Shown here in pieces: positions 1 through 10,994 of a stretch of 64,000 bases of DNA (its first letter is position 1; each line of letters begins with the position of its first letter). Origin of the DNA: Jaapia argillacea MUCL 33604 (Eukaryota; Basidiomycota; Agaricomycetes; Jaapiales; Jaapiaceae); contig KL197720.1 in the NCBI GenBank assembly GCA_000697665.1, positions 231,083-295,082 on the forward strand, read 5' to 3'. The notes under the pieces were generated by a model. The model had not been told where the DNA came from. It did no database searches and saw nothing but the letters and a program-made list of their open reading frames with translations. Both the position numbers and the translations under genes were made by a program.

Positions 1-25
1 CGTAGTAGAGTTTGACGCTCTGCAG

Positions 26-210
26 CTAGCCAGGGGTTTTCAGAAGCATTGCACATAGATTGCGAGTCGCAGACTTTGGACTTAGAGAAATTTGGACTCG
101 ACTTGCTAAATGCAGCCATCACTGTTGATAAGCCAATCACAGTGCACCATCAATATTTGGCAGTGTTTGCAAAACTAGTCCTAAAAAAGATAGTGGAGAC
201 CCCCTCCTAA
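26..210 (+). CDS. possible last exon of a gene entering from the left
   Basis: Frame 1 is open from a stop at 13-15 to a TAA at 208-210. It reads as a plausible protein end of about 60 residues with alternating charged and hydrophobic residues, ending KKIVETPS. Acceptor-like CAG/TAG sites lie at about 25, 29 and 33. There is no in-frame ATG, so if real this is the C-terminal exon of a gene that begins left of the window. I do not recognise the family, and the stretch is short enough to be chance. Confidence 0.3.
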
Positions 211-459
211 CTCGTTCAAATTGGTGCAGACTAAGTGCCGGAGGGGGACAAGACCCGAATATCTGTCCTGCAGGCGCAGCGTGTATTTACAAAACTCCCA
301 TGACGGAATGAATGAGGCTTGTTGCTGTTGGATAAGTATAAACGCACGAGCTTGCTGAAACCCACAGGCTTGAAACGAGTATTTTGAAAGAACTCGAGCT
401 CATCGACGTTGGGAGCCCACCGCTAACCCAAGAAATATTGTACCTCACGGCCGGCTCCA

Positions 460-2481
460 ATGTCCGCTGTCATCAGCTCAATTCCTACGCGTCGAGTAAC
501 GACGGGAGATTCGTCGACGCCATTGGCTCCAGTGAGTAATATCCAGTACTATTATCTCTGTATTGTCTGATCATTGGTTCGACTTTGCAGCCTTCGAGAC
601 ACGCTTCAATCGACCCAAAATCCTTCGATGAAGACATCGAGGGGATCATGGCCTCTCCGGAGGTCGCTCATACAGACCCGTACTTGTTTCGCAATGCTCT
701 CAAATCTGACGAAGAGCTTGCTACGATCAAACGTCGTAGGAAGAAGGGGAAGGCGTTGGAAGCTTTCTATCGGAAGCAGAATGGGGTACGAGACGCTTAT
801 TCCCCGCCTGCCTGATGATGATACTGACTGAGGCTGGTAGCTGATCATCTCCTTGCTGAAACCCATGGATCAACATACTCAAGAAGCTGAGGACGAAGAG
901 GAGGCTTTCCGTATACCCGTTCGTATTCCACAGCCAGCAACTACATTATTGTCACCTCAACAACCCACTTCGTTAGGTTAAGATCGCCATATATGCAAGC
1001 CTCATCGCCAATTTCTGTCTTTGCGCGATACAGTGTGAGTCGAGTGTCCAACAGGTGTTCTCAGTGTCTTAACCGTCCCTCCAGTGTATGCTGCCATCAC
1101 CGCCGCGTCACTGTCTCTTTTAGCCACTGGTATCGACTCGGTCTTTGACATCGGGAGTAATGTCATGCTCTTCTGGATACACAGAAAGGCTGAGAGGCTG
1201 GACGTCAACAAATGGCCTGTTGGAGGTGAATGCCATAGTTTGCCCGGCGTGTAACAAAACTGAGTTCTGTATCTATATCAGGTGCAAGGCTCGAGAACAT
1301 TGGGAATGCGGTATATGGTACGCGTTGAATATTTCTACGAGATGGGACATGTTATTCACCACTATGCAGGATTTCTGTGAGCTTCACTCTTCGCCGAATC
1401 TCAGGAACATGTTTTGAGACAATCTCTTTGTAGGATGGGTTCAGTCAATCTGATCGTCGTGGTGGAATCCATTCAGTCCATCATCGCTCGAGATACAGAC
1501 AAAACATTCCATATCCCTTCCGTTGTAGCCGTTGCAGCAGCTCTTGGTAAACCCTCTCTGTTTATCTTTTCTGTAGGACAGACTTTCCTGATCACAGCCG
1601 TAGGTGTCAAATTCGGGCTTTTCCTATATTGTCTGTCTATCAGGAGGAAGTCAAGTCAGGTGGAAGTGCTTTGGGAAGATCATAGGAATGATTTGTTCAT
1701 CAATGGTTTTGGTGTGTTCTAATTGGCTCCTTCCTCGGAATCCTCATTTACTCGTCTATTTCTTAGGCTTGTTGATGTCGTGTGGGGGTAGCAAATTGAG
1801 GTGGTGTACGTCCATGTCTTCTTTCTCCTGAGTCTACATGCCTTGATAGTGTTTTGACTTAGACCTCGATCCACTGGGAGCCATCATTGTAACGTCTCCA
1901 CCTTTGTATTTTCATCGCACCTGCTGACTTGCATCTCGGTTAACCGAAATTAGATCTCGTTCGGTGTTATCATCGCCTGGGGTCAGACCGTCTACAGACA
2001 ATTCGAACACTTAGCTGGAAAGTCGGCTCCATATGACTTCCTCCAGTTGGTGATCTACAAGGCCGTCACCTTCAGTAATGATATCAAAGCGGTCGACACT
2101 GTTAGGGCGTACCACGTCAGTCTTACCTTGTCTTCCTTGGTTTTACTCTATCTCACTTACTCGTCGCTGCATTGGTTTCAGAGTGGACCGGTAAGTCGTA
2201 TAAATGTCACTCGACGATTCTCGGTTTTCTCATAGTTGATGATTGGACAGTCGTATTTTGTGGAGGTTGATGTTATGATGGATCCGAACACACCGCTTCA
2301 TAAAGCGCATGATATTAGTGAGTTGTTGCAAAATAAGATTGAGGTGTTGCCAAACGTCGAGAGGACGTTCGTCCATGTGGATCATGAGACGAAACATAGA
2401 CCCGTGAGTTTGTTTCTCTCGCCAACTCTCAGAATTCCCGACTGAGAATCGGCGTCATAGGAACATGTGCATCGTAAATGA
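460..2481 (+). CDS. cation diffusion facilitator (Mn-type CDF/MTP family)
   Basis: Predicted proton-coupled divalent-metal exporter of an internal membrane. Spliced exons give an N-terminal cytosolic stretch rich in basic residues, then six-helix CDF transmembrane domain segments. These include a helix with DSVFD, the motif NKWPVGG, and a later helix with DHRND. Both metal-site helices therefore carry DxxxD, the signature of manganese-type CDFs rather than the HxxxD of zinc transporters. The C-terminal cytoplasmic domain follows (AHDIS, then LPNVERTFVHVDHE) and the protein ends EHVHRK. The ATG at 460 opens exon 1 (460-531), joined in phase to exon 2 at 591. The last exon is only 21 nt (2461-2481), and its phase-0 join restores the expected His-rich end. 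Metal specificity is inferred from the motif only. Confidence 0.9.
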
Positions 2482-3115
2482 AGGGGGAAAGCCTTAGGGC
2501 CTACGTGTATTGTATTAGTACAGTGCGAATCACCTACCTTTATCCAACGCTGTCTTCGACTCGAATCTGTTGCCATGCTTTGGTTCTCCGGCTCACTTGA
2601 TTCCGTAGTTGGCAAGTATTTCTCGACTCCGAGTCTCGACAGTCCCAAGTGTAGCAATCTGAGACGCCTCGCACACGATTGTACCCGCCAGTCACCTACG
2701 GCCCCATCATATTTCGCTCGTTGTCATCCGAGTCGACACTCGTGATATGTGGTTCAAAATACTTTTGGACTGGAAGTTGAAGGCTGTATGGACGTTCGAC
2801 AAATCTTCAGCTGGATGAGCCCATTAAATATGGACAATCGTCAATGGGCTGGTTGAATGTTTTACAGTTCATGTTTCCAAACACTCGACTTCGTATCCTA
2901 CAACGATTGGATTGACTTGGGTTACCCGGTTACGACTGCCGGCGTCGTTTCCTGTGGAAACGAGACTCACGCCGATCTTTTGGCTTCGGTGCCTTCTCCC
3001 TCAGTCTCGTTATAGCAAGCGGTCTTTTCCTCAACTTCATCCTATCTTGACACCTCGACTTGACTTACATTCAGGATCGTAGCGAATGACTGAGGAATAC
3101 ATCGCCACTGGTCCT
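2482..3115. other. intergenic, no supported gene
   Basis: About 630 nt between the CDF gene and the LINE insertion. Short open stretches exist around 2880-3070 on the plus strand, but none has a convincing start, splice chain or recognisable motif. The LINE landed at the right edge of this stretch. Confidence 0.5.
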
Positions 3116-3129
3116 AATACTAGTGGATG
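3116..3129. repeat. left target-site duplication of the LINE
   Basis: The 14-base string aatactagtggatg occurs here and again, identically, at 4070-4083, immediately after the LINE's CAAA-type tail. A perfect direct repeat at both ends is the expected footprint of target-primed reverse transcription by a non-LTR element. Confidence 0.88.
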
Positions 3130-3875
3130 AGCGGAATGTGGCTTCGGTGGACATAGGATCGGACAACCAAGCGGCGATTAAGGCAATCCAATCCACACGA
3201 CCAGGACCGGCACACTATCTCCTGGACGTCTTCCATGACGCAGTGGACGAGATCCTCAAGTGGGACGACACACTCCAGGTGACGATTCGTTGGGTTCCTG
3301 GCCATAAGGGCATCGAGGGGAACGAGCTGGCAGATAAAGAAGCAAAGGAAGCAGCCGAAGGACGATCTAGCATACTCACTGACCTCCCCATCACCCTCCG
3401 CGACACACTACCACAGAGCAAATCGGCTCTACTACAACATCATCGTACCGCCCTCGCAGACACCGCCGCTCGTCAGTTCAAGAAGACCCCCCGTGGGCAA
3501 CGCCTTCGGCATATCGATCCAGGCTTCAGGAGTACCCTTTACATGAAACACACCCACGACCTCCCTCGACGACAGCAATCACTATTAATACAGCTTCGCA
3601 CGGGCCACATCGCACTGAACAAACACCTACACCGAATCAATTGCGCCGACTCGCCATTATGTCCAGCCTGCGGAGAACACGACGAGACAGTACAACATTT
3701 CCTCCTCCATTGCCCAGCTTACGCTCAACAACGCCACTTTCTGGACCGCTCACTACGTCGCGACGCTCGGAATCTCGGATACCTGCTCACATGTCCAGTA
3801 GCATTCGAAGCCCTATTCAAATACATCACGGACACGAAACGATTTGAGAGATCATTTGGGAATGTACAGGGATAG
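3130..3875 (+). pseudogene. LINE ORF2 C-terminal remnant: RNase H plus zinc finger
   Basis: The frame is open across the insertion junction (GTG at 3123) to a stop at 3873-3875, about 250 residues, with no ATG start of its own. The RNase H part shows VDIGSDNQAA, the motif WVPGHKGIEGNELADKEA and a downstream helix region. The C-terminal part has CPACGEHDETVQHFLLHC, a C-x2-C-x7-H-x4-C finger found after RNase H in many LINE ORF2 proteins. Without the reverse transcriptase and endonuclease it cannot mobilise itself. No promoter for it is visible, so expression is unlikely. Confidence 0.85.
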
Positions 3876-4069
3876 AGACTCAGCGGACGGACCATTGCCA
3901 CCTATATTACCATGAACTCTCATGGCCTCGTAGCTCATGCTCACCATAGGCCTTTGTATGGATCGACACTCACGGACTCGTGCATCTGTAGAACTACAAA
4001 CTCGCATGTTATATCTGACATACGGCAATGCCACAACAGATAATAAATCGGATTTACAAACAAACAAAC
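3130..4069 (+). mobile_element. 5'-truncated non-LTR retrotransposon (LINE)
   Basis: About 940 bp of the 3' end of a LINE. It has an open frame holding an RNase H domain and a terminal zinc-finger region (to 3875), about 180 nt of 3' untranslated sequence, and a short tail of CAAA repeats (about 4056-4069). It is bounded by a perfect 14-bp target-site duplication. Endonuclease and reverse transcriptase are absent, as expected from 5' truncation during insertion. RNase H after the reverse transcriptase is typical of the fungal Tad/I-like groups, but the clade cannot be fixed from this fragment. The intact duplication and the still open frame suggest a fairly recent insertion. Confidence 0.88.
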
Positions 4070-4083
4070 AATACTAGTGGATG
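4070..4083. repeat. right target-site duplication of the LINE
   Basis: Exact 14-base copy of 3116-3129, directly after the element's CAAA tail. It defines the 3' border of the insertion. Confidence 0.88.
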
Positions 4084-4916
4084 GCGAACACGGATGTACA
4101 TTACTGAAGTTACTGACTTGGATTGAGTCTTCGCATCAGAGAAACGCAGGGTCGCCCAGCAATTACATCGTCCTGGAGAGTAGTGGCTTTCGAGTTTCCA
4201 GTGTTCTTACTTGCGACATCGCTGTGACTTGTTTCTCGCTTTGGCCGAGCCGGACTTCGAACTCCCGCTACATGCTTTCTCAACCAGTGACCTATGCTAG
4301 ACTTGGAACGACGCCTCTCATACGAAAGTTGATAGCGAGGAATCCTTTCATATGGAGACCTGCGATTCTGAATCCAACATCCTCGTCAAATCGCTGCCCA
4401 ATTTATCTTGGGACATGATTCATCCAACCTCACATAACTAGAGGATTGGGGCCAGCACGACGAAGACCCCTGTTGGCGGCGCGTTGTCGCGACGGCAGAA
4501 CATGGATACTTAGCATGATCTGACCTCCAGTAAGTATACGTGTTTTTAGTTTCTTTGACTTCGGTTTGATCAGATCCCTAGCCGCTGGTGGACACTTCAA
4601 AGAGCTGAGACAAGAATGTTTGGAATCGTGTTCAAGTTGTCAGCGCGTGTGTCAGCGTCGCCACTTGCCACTGGTTTCACAAACAAAATTTCTCGATGGT
4701 GTCACTGGAACGCCGGAGTTGGAATGACCTTCAAGAGGGTTCTTTCAAGACATCCATTGTGCTCCAATGCCGTTCCGTCATACTTGCCTATCCCCCGTTG
4801 TCCTTTCACGTCTTTGTGGGTACGCAGTGCCTCTCGGCGGTTGCCAACCTGTCTCGCAGAGTGTCCTTTTGGATCATCAATGAGGGCCTGCTACCAGTCC
4901 ACTAGCGTCCCCTCGC
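4084..4916 (+). other. coding-like patches upstream of the unknown gene
   Basis: This stretch has several short open reading stretches with protein-like composition. Examples are one reading DLFLALAEPDFELPLHAF near 4230-4290, one reading WGQHDEDPCWRRVVATAEHG near 4448-4510, and a hydrophobic one near 4740-4905. Intron-like boundaries occur between some of them. They could be 5' exons of the gene that continues at 4917, but I could not build one consistent splice chain. On the minus strand around 4245-4320 there is also a weak tRNA-like pattern. The content is uncertain. Confidence 0.3.
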
Positions 4917-7900
4917 TTGGTTCGCATCACTACTTCATATCGTGAAATTGACGATCGTCTTCTCAAACCACACTTTTACGATTATACCACTGTCAACGCG
5001 TCGACTGCTGCCACCATCACTCACTCGCTCAACAAGGCCGGAATGCAGGCACATTCATCGCATACGCGACCACGCGAGCTACTGCCATCTGAGGCAGACC
5101 TACAGTCAGAGGTGGAAGCGGAGGAGATCTTGAACCGTTATCTGTCATCGAGGGATGATGAGCTCTCCGGCGGTCGGGACAATCACGCTTATGACGGCGA
5201 CATTCACGAGACACTAGGTCTCCCGGTTCCAGAGTCGACATTACCCAACACACCAGCGATGGAACTGTCTCACGCTGACGACACGACTACTGCCTCCGGG
5301 GACTACGAGGTTATCGACGAAGATACCGCAGATGACGCTTTCGTTGTGACAGACACGGAGGATGGTGACGACGAGTTTTGGAGGAAATACAAGGGCAAAT
5401 ATCGAGAGGCACAGGACGGAGATGAAGAGACCCTGACTGCACCATCGCCAGGGAAACAAGGTCAGGTGACCCAGATATTCGCGGAGTCAAGGTCGATTAT
5501 TCCTCCCAACCGCGCAGTCCTCCCCGCTTTGACTGTGGGATCTCTACCATATCAGCTATTGCAATCGGCACCCCCTGTACCCCAGTCTTCGCGCCCTGTG
5601 AGCGAGGTCAATGAACGCGTGAGTACCCAGAGGCTGAAGAAGGGAAAGGAACGGGAGGTGGAATCCAGTGGAACACAGAGATCGAAGCCGGAAGTCCTGG
5701 CGAGCTCTTCTATTCCTTCTACTCGAGGGACGCATGGCTTCTATCGCCCTCATTCGCTGCGGCATTCTATGATTCCCGATTCCAGACCAGTAACTGTGCA
5801 CTCCACAGCGTCCCATGTTGCTCCTCTCTTTAGTCACTCGGACTTACCACCAGACCTCGTTCGCGATTCCGGTCGCCTGTACACCGGATTCACTTCCCTC
5901 TTGGAGGGTCCCCCTTCAACTGCCTATGACCAAACCTCATTCGGTGGCGTCTCCACTTCCTGTGATATTCATGAGGAGGCAGAGTCTGGGATTGGGACGA
6001 CGGGTACGCCCAATGAGCCTCAGTACTTGGACGACCATCCTCTGTTCCAGAGGCACAGTGCTGATGCCCGATCCCTCGACTTGGCAGAGGAGAGTGAGGG
6101 ATCAGATGAGCTACTATACCCACCTGGCGAGGAAGAACTGGAGGAAGAGGAACCGGAAGAGGAGCTCATTCCACTGGAGAGTAGATCACCTAGCCCTGTT
6201 CACGCACTGGTCTGTACCCTCTCGACTCTGAAGGTCGAACACAACTCTAACCAGGTTTCACGATACTTAGACGACTAAAGAGTGGGTCTTGCACAACGAG
6301 CGCATACTGGAAGAATATGCGAAACGTCAAATTTCCCTGCCGTTAGGCAAGAGATTGAATCCTGAGGTTTGGCTGCTGTCTTATGCCGGTTATCTTTTCT
6401 TACTATTGACTTAGTGGGACGAGGCATCGCAATTCACCCACGGCACCATTCGCTTGTTGGCTGGGAAGGGTGCTGCTGGTCAGGACTCATCGAGCCCTGT
6501 AACCCCTCAGGTATTAGAGGATTACGTTGACCTGGACAGATGGGCAAAAGAGTATTTCAGGTCTCGCTATCAAATGAATCGTACTGGGAAGAACGTTTCC
6601 GTGGTGAGTTTTACTCTTATATATCCCTCCATCTGCTAACATTTTTTTCTATTGATCCTAGCTATTGAGCATGATCGTGAACAATATGTATGAGGCGGTT
6701 AGCCAGGTCATCAACCACATTGGTGACGTTGCGGTGGAGAGAATGGAAGAAAGGTCAGGGTCTGAGCTCGAGGTGGAAGACTTCGCGTTCGACTTTGGTA
6801 ATGATATTTCAATTGGTCGCAGAACTTGAAACATGGCTAATAGAATCCTTTTGCCCATCAGATCTCAATATTTCGCAACAACTACCGGCTTTTCTGTCTG
6901 GTTACGGTCGAGTTGGCTCGTCCTTAGAGGCGCTGGTTCGTGAGTGCTCTATGTATCCTCCTCATTCCCCATCTGACTTCCATCTTCTTATCGCAGCCCG
7001 CCGTCTCCCAGCTTCAGCGCTTGTTAATCAAGTTATTACGCGATCAGGTCGCAGATCCAAGTTGACGCCTCAAGCTCAGGCCGCTGCTCTGGCCAACGTC
7101 GAGAAGTCGATAAAGGCAGCGAATAGGGGACTTGTCGCAGCCAAAGTGAATAGTACTGAACAACCCCGGGATATACTGAAGTCCAGGCCGCCCCCTGTCG
7201 CAACTGAAGGCAAGCAGCAAGGTCAACCTAAGGGTCGTCGTAGCGCTCGTAAGTGATTGTATCAGGCCACTCCTTCAGGTTCATACTGACCCATCCATCC
7301 TAGCCACCTTGTCTGAGATTCATACACCTGCAACTGCAGAGTCCAGTGCTGCGGGTTACGAGCGGTCATCAGGCATTGTCCAAGTTACTCCTAAGGCCAT
7401 CTTCCTTCGCACTCCTAATGGCCAGCGCTTACGGCATGTATCGACAATTGGGACGATTGCGCAGAATGATAAGGGAACAGACTCTGATTCCGTTTGCCCG
7501 TCCTGTGGAAGTGCTTTACCGAACGCCGCTGAGAAAGCTAGTGTTCCGCCTGTTCGGTCCTCCTTGCCTGTCCTCAATGGAACGTCTTCTCAATCTTCGT
7601 CACGACCCACGCTATGTGGACCTCCGCAACCGCCTCCATCCTCTGCACCATCTCTTCCCCCACTGCCCTCTGTTATTCCTGAGGTGAAGGCCTATTCACT
7701 TCCGAACGTAGAGGTTGGTCCATCAGGATTGCAACGCCCTGTACTCCCCAAGCCCAAACTCACAATTAGACTTCCTCCTCCTGGAGCCGCGCAGGGTAAA
7801 TCCTTGCCCACTGCCGAGAAGGAGGGACCCCCCAATGAAGATCTGCATCAGCCCATGGCGATCCCAGCACCATCTTCCAGTCTCCCGTCGCCCTCTGTGC

Positions 7901-8127
7901 TGCAGAATGCCGTCTCCGCGGTAGCTGAAAGATACGGCCTCGTGCAAGAAGGAACGCAACCAACTCCCATCATCTCTTCTTCGCATGGGCGTAGTGTGGG
8001 TGTTGCAATGCGTCGGATGACTCGCGCCGGAAGTTCATTGACAGGTACTGACGAGCCTGGAGCTGTTGTTCCATCGGGTTCGGGGACTCGGAAACGGAGG
8101 ACCAAGAAGCGTAAGTTGGGAGGATGA
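4917..8127 (+). CDS. large acidic and proline/serine-rich protein, family not recognised
   Basis: The first long exon (open from about 4884 to about 6240) has its first in-frame ATG at 5043. Either that is the start or upstream exons exist. It is rich in D, E and S and ends with a run of glutamates near 6125-6165. Plausible splices then give KEWVLHNERILEEYAKRQ (from about 6287), WDEASQFTHGT, a compact conserved-looking stretch DLDRWAKEYFRSRYQM (about 6530-6580), and a helical segment around 6660-6800. Next comes a basic region ending GRRSARK near 7250. The last exon (about 7303-8127) is proline/serine-rich, holds one CPSCG, and closes with a basic tail KRRTKKRKLGG resembling a nuclear localisation signal. 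Disorder, acidity and the basic tail suggest a nuclear or chromatin-associated role, which is inference only. Confidence 0.55.
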
Positions 8128-8576
8128 TGTTCGCTTAGTCTATACTTTCCTTCATCACTGCATGTAGCTCAGTGCCGTTGTAATCTACATGTACTCCAGC
8201 GAAGTCTACGATCCTCTTTCTCCGCGAGGCCCCAATGTGACCGTCAACGCTGTGACATCGTGACATGTGACGTTTTACACTCACGTCCGAGTCCGGACCG
8301 CATCCTCCAACTTTCCTTCAACCTTTGCAGACGGCATAACATACATTGTGGCTTCCAATGACCCTCCTGACTGCAGCGAGTTGGAGCCTGTGACCTTTAC
8401 TATGCCTTCTCTGCTGGGAATATCGGTTTTCTTCTCCTCATCGTTCACTTGATTCATGGAGAACGGAGCGGTGTCCGTGCTTAAATATGCTGAGCTTTCC
8501 AAGGCGATAATGCAGACAACTGGGACCACCTCAATTGTAAATCGAGCCCCATAAAGAGGCTTCGCTGGTACTCCTA
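8128..8576. other. intergenic, nothing recognised
   Basis: About 450 nt between the unknown gene and the GH79 gene, both on the plus strand. It must hold the terminator of the first and the promoter of the second. AT-rich TTAAATATG near 8481 is a possible but weak core promoter element. Confidence 0.4.
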
Positions 8577-10662
8577 ATGCTGTCGCAGACCCTCGGCACA
8601 GTTTTTGCCCTCCTGGGACTTGCAAACTATAGCTGGGCGCAAGCCTCTCAAAATGTCTCCTTGCCTCAGATATCCTCTTCTCCTTCCAATGCATCTCAGA
8701 TCCTTGATCCTCGCCTGGCTTCACTATCCATAGAGTTCTCGTACCTTCCTTCATTTGGAGGTAATTTGTCCAATCCGAACCTCTTGACGAAGGAGTTGCT
8801 GCAGCGGCTTGTCGAAAGGACTGGAGTTGGTCCAGATATCCGTCCTGGTGGAATTTCGGTGTACGTCGAACAGCTCATTCACCTATCTTGAACTCCTTCA
8901 CATTGATGACTGTTGTCCATCTCTTGTTCAGTGATAGCTCAATGTACCAGGCGAATGCATCTGCACTCGAATTAGATGAAAGCCCGGTGTGTTGACGTCT
9001 CCGAATTTACTCGTTTTTCTCCTCGCTTACAACTTGTTTCAGGCAGGAGGGATTTATAGGACCGTCTTGTGCGAATTTCATCGCTTCCAACGTTCCTCTG
9101 TAGCTCCTCTGACCTTTGTTTGGTAGTGGCCCCGCCTATTATGAATCATTCGCCGTATTCCCAAACACGTCTAGATACGTGATTGACGTCAACTTGGGCA
9201 ACAACACAATTCAGTATGCTCGGGACGAGATCCAAGCTGCAATTGATTATATTGGTTGGGACAAGATCTATGCCCTTGAATGTCAGTCTCACCATTTCCC
9301 TCCCCCATTATCCACGCGTTGAAACTTACATTTTCGATCAATGCAGTGGGGAACGAAGCGGATCAGTACCCACCTGGCTCCCGTCCATCCACTTGGGCCT
9401 CTTCTGATTATACCGCACAATTCCTCGGCTGGACATCAATATTGTCAAGAAACCTGTCTCTACCTCCAGCAATCTTCCAAGCTGGCAGTTTCGCGATAGA
9501 TCCGACACCAACGGCGCCTATGACTACCGTGTCTATCATCCAGGAAGGTGTTGACTCGACTAACGAAGTCAAGGTCTTTTCACAACATACGCAAGTATTG
9601 AATTAGCTATCTTGGCTTACCTTTACTCATTTTACCTGTAGGTACCAATACTCGACATGTGACCCGGTTAGGAATGCCATCGCTACCCTCCCAAACCTCA
9701 TCAACCACCAAAATATTACTGTAATGCAATCTCGCTATTGCTCTTTTTTCTGAAGTATTGATTGCGAGTACATCAGGCGTACCTTGACCTGTGGAAACCT
9801 CAGATAGCCGCAGCCCATTCGATTGGGAAGGAATTCGTCGTCGGAGAATATAGCTCCGTCTCTTGCTCTGGCAAGGAAAATGTTACAGATACCTTTGGCC
9901 AAGCCCTCTGGTTAGCAGATAGTGAGTGCTCTTCATCCAGACTTGGGATTGACGTTGATGATCTGGTGATAGCTGTGTTGTATGGAGCGTTCTTGAGCAT
10001 TTCGAGAATGTATCTTCATCAGGGCGCCACTCTGGTATTGCAGAGTGGCAACCAAGCCAACAGGTGGGTACACTTTTAAGTATATTGCCAGTAAAAAACG
10101 CGGCTCTAATTGAATTGCACTAACCAGCGCCGGGTTTTCATGGGTAAGGAAGCTGCTTGTTTGACTTTCGTCGTTGGGCTGACCGTGTCCTCTTGGAACC
10201 TAGTATGATCTCTGGTACCCAGTCCCATCAGATCGTTATGGCTCCGCTCGTGCCTCTCCCTCCTTCGTCGCCTATCTTCTCATCACAGAAGCAGTGGGAT
10301 CGTCAGGCCAATCCCAAATCTCCCTCATCCCAACTCCATCCAACCCGCAACTCGCTGTCTACGCCATCTGGGACAACTCCATTCTATCAAGAATGGCAAT
10401 CTTGAACTTGTCTACGAGGAATGTGACTTCTAGTCAAGATGCGGGTGAGGTGGTGGTTGATTTGAGTGAGTATGTGTCGGGATCTGGTGCCACGGTGAAG
10501 AGGATGACTGCGCCTGGGTTGGACTCTAAGGATTCGAGTTTGGTTACTTGGGCGGGGCAGAGTTATGAGAATGGGACTGCGAGTGGGATGGAGGTTATTG
10601 AGACGCTTCAAGGCGGGAGTGTTACGGTCAAAGGAAGTGAGGGTGTTTTGGTGTTCTTGTGA
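8577..10662 (+). CDS. secreted GH79 glycosidase (beta-glucuronidase-like)
   Basis: Predicted extracellular glycoside hydrolase acting on glucuronic-acid-bearing glycans such as arabinogalactan side chains. Residues 1-22 form a classic signal peptide (hydrophobic core FALLGLANYSWAQA). The TIM barrel shows PDIRPGG, then DKIYALEVGNEADQY, in which the E after GN is the expected acid/base. KEFVVGEYSSVSC holds the expected nucleophile E. The C-terminal beta domain is of the GH79C type and ends GSEGVLVFL. Many N-x-S/T sites fit secretion. There are about seven short introns. It belongs to the window's degradative set with the GH18 chitinase and GMC oxidase. GH79 also contains heparanases, so the exact substrate is not fixed. 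Confidence 0.88.
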
Positions 10663-10994
10663 TCAGAGTTGTACATGCGTAAACGCCCGCGCCCATCGGT
10701 CGTGCAGTCGAATACATTGTGTACTGGGTTAGAAACTTCTACCCTTCTTGCTCTATTCACAACAGTTGGGAAACTTGATATTTTTCATCCCCCAAGGCCC
10801 TCGGCAACGTTGTCGGAAGTCGGAGCCTGTGCCACGCGCAGTGACCTCACCGAAAAGTGCGACACTGCGCGCTCCCAATTGACGTATGCGTTCAGCTCCA
10901 CCAGTTTCTTCTTGGCTTGTCAGAGATCCCGTACGGACGGGACATTATAAGAGTGCCAGAATGCTTGCTCCTCTCGTGTCAAACTCTCCGCTAC
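10663..10994 (+). promoter_or_regulatory. promoter region of the glycine-rich protein gene
   Basis: A 330-nt gap between the GH79 stop and the next ATG. CATTATAAG at about 10943-10951, some 45 nt before the ATG, is the only TATA-like element. No other element is recognised. Confidence 0.35.

Noticed and set aside
8577-10662. GH79 gene as horizontally acquired
   Set aside because: Introns, signal peptide and codon use look like neighbouring genes, and GH79 enzymes are widespread in Agaricomycetes.
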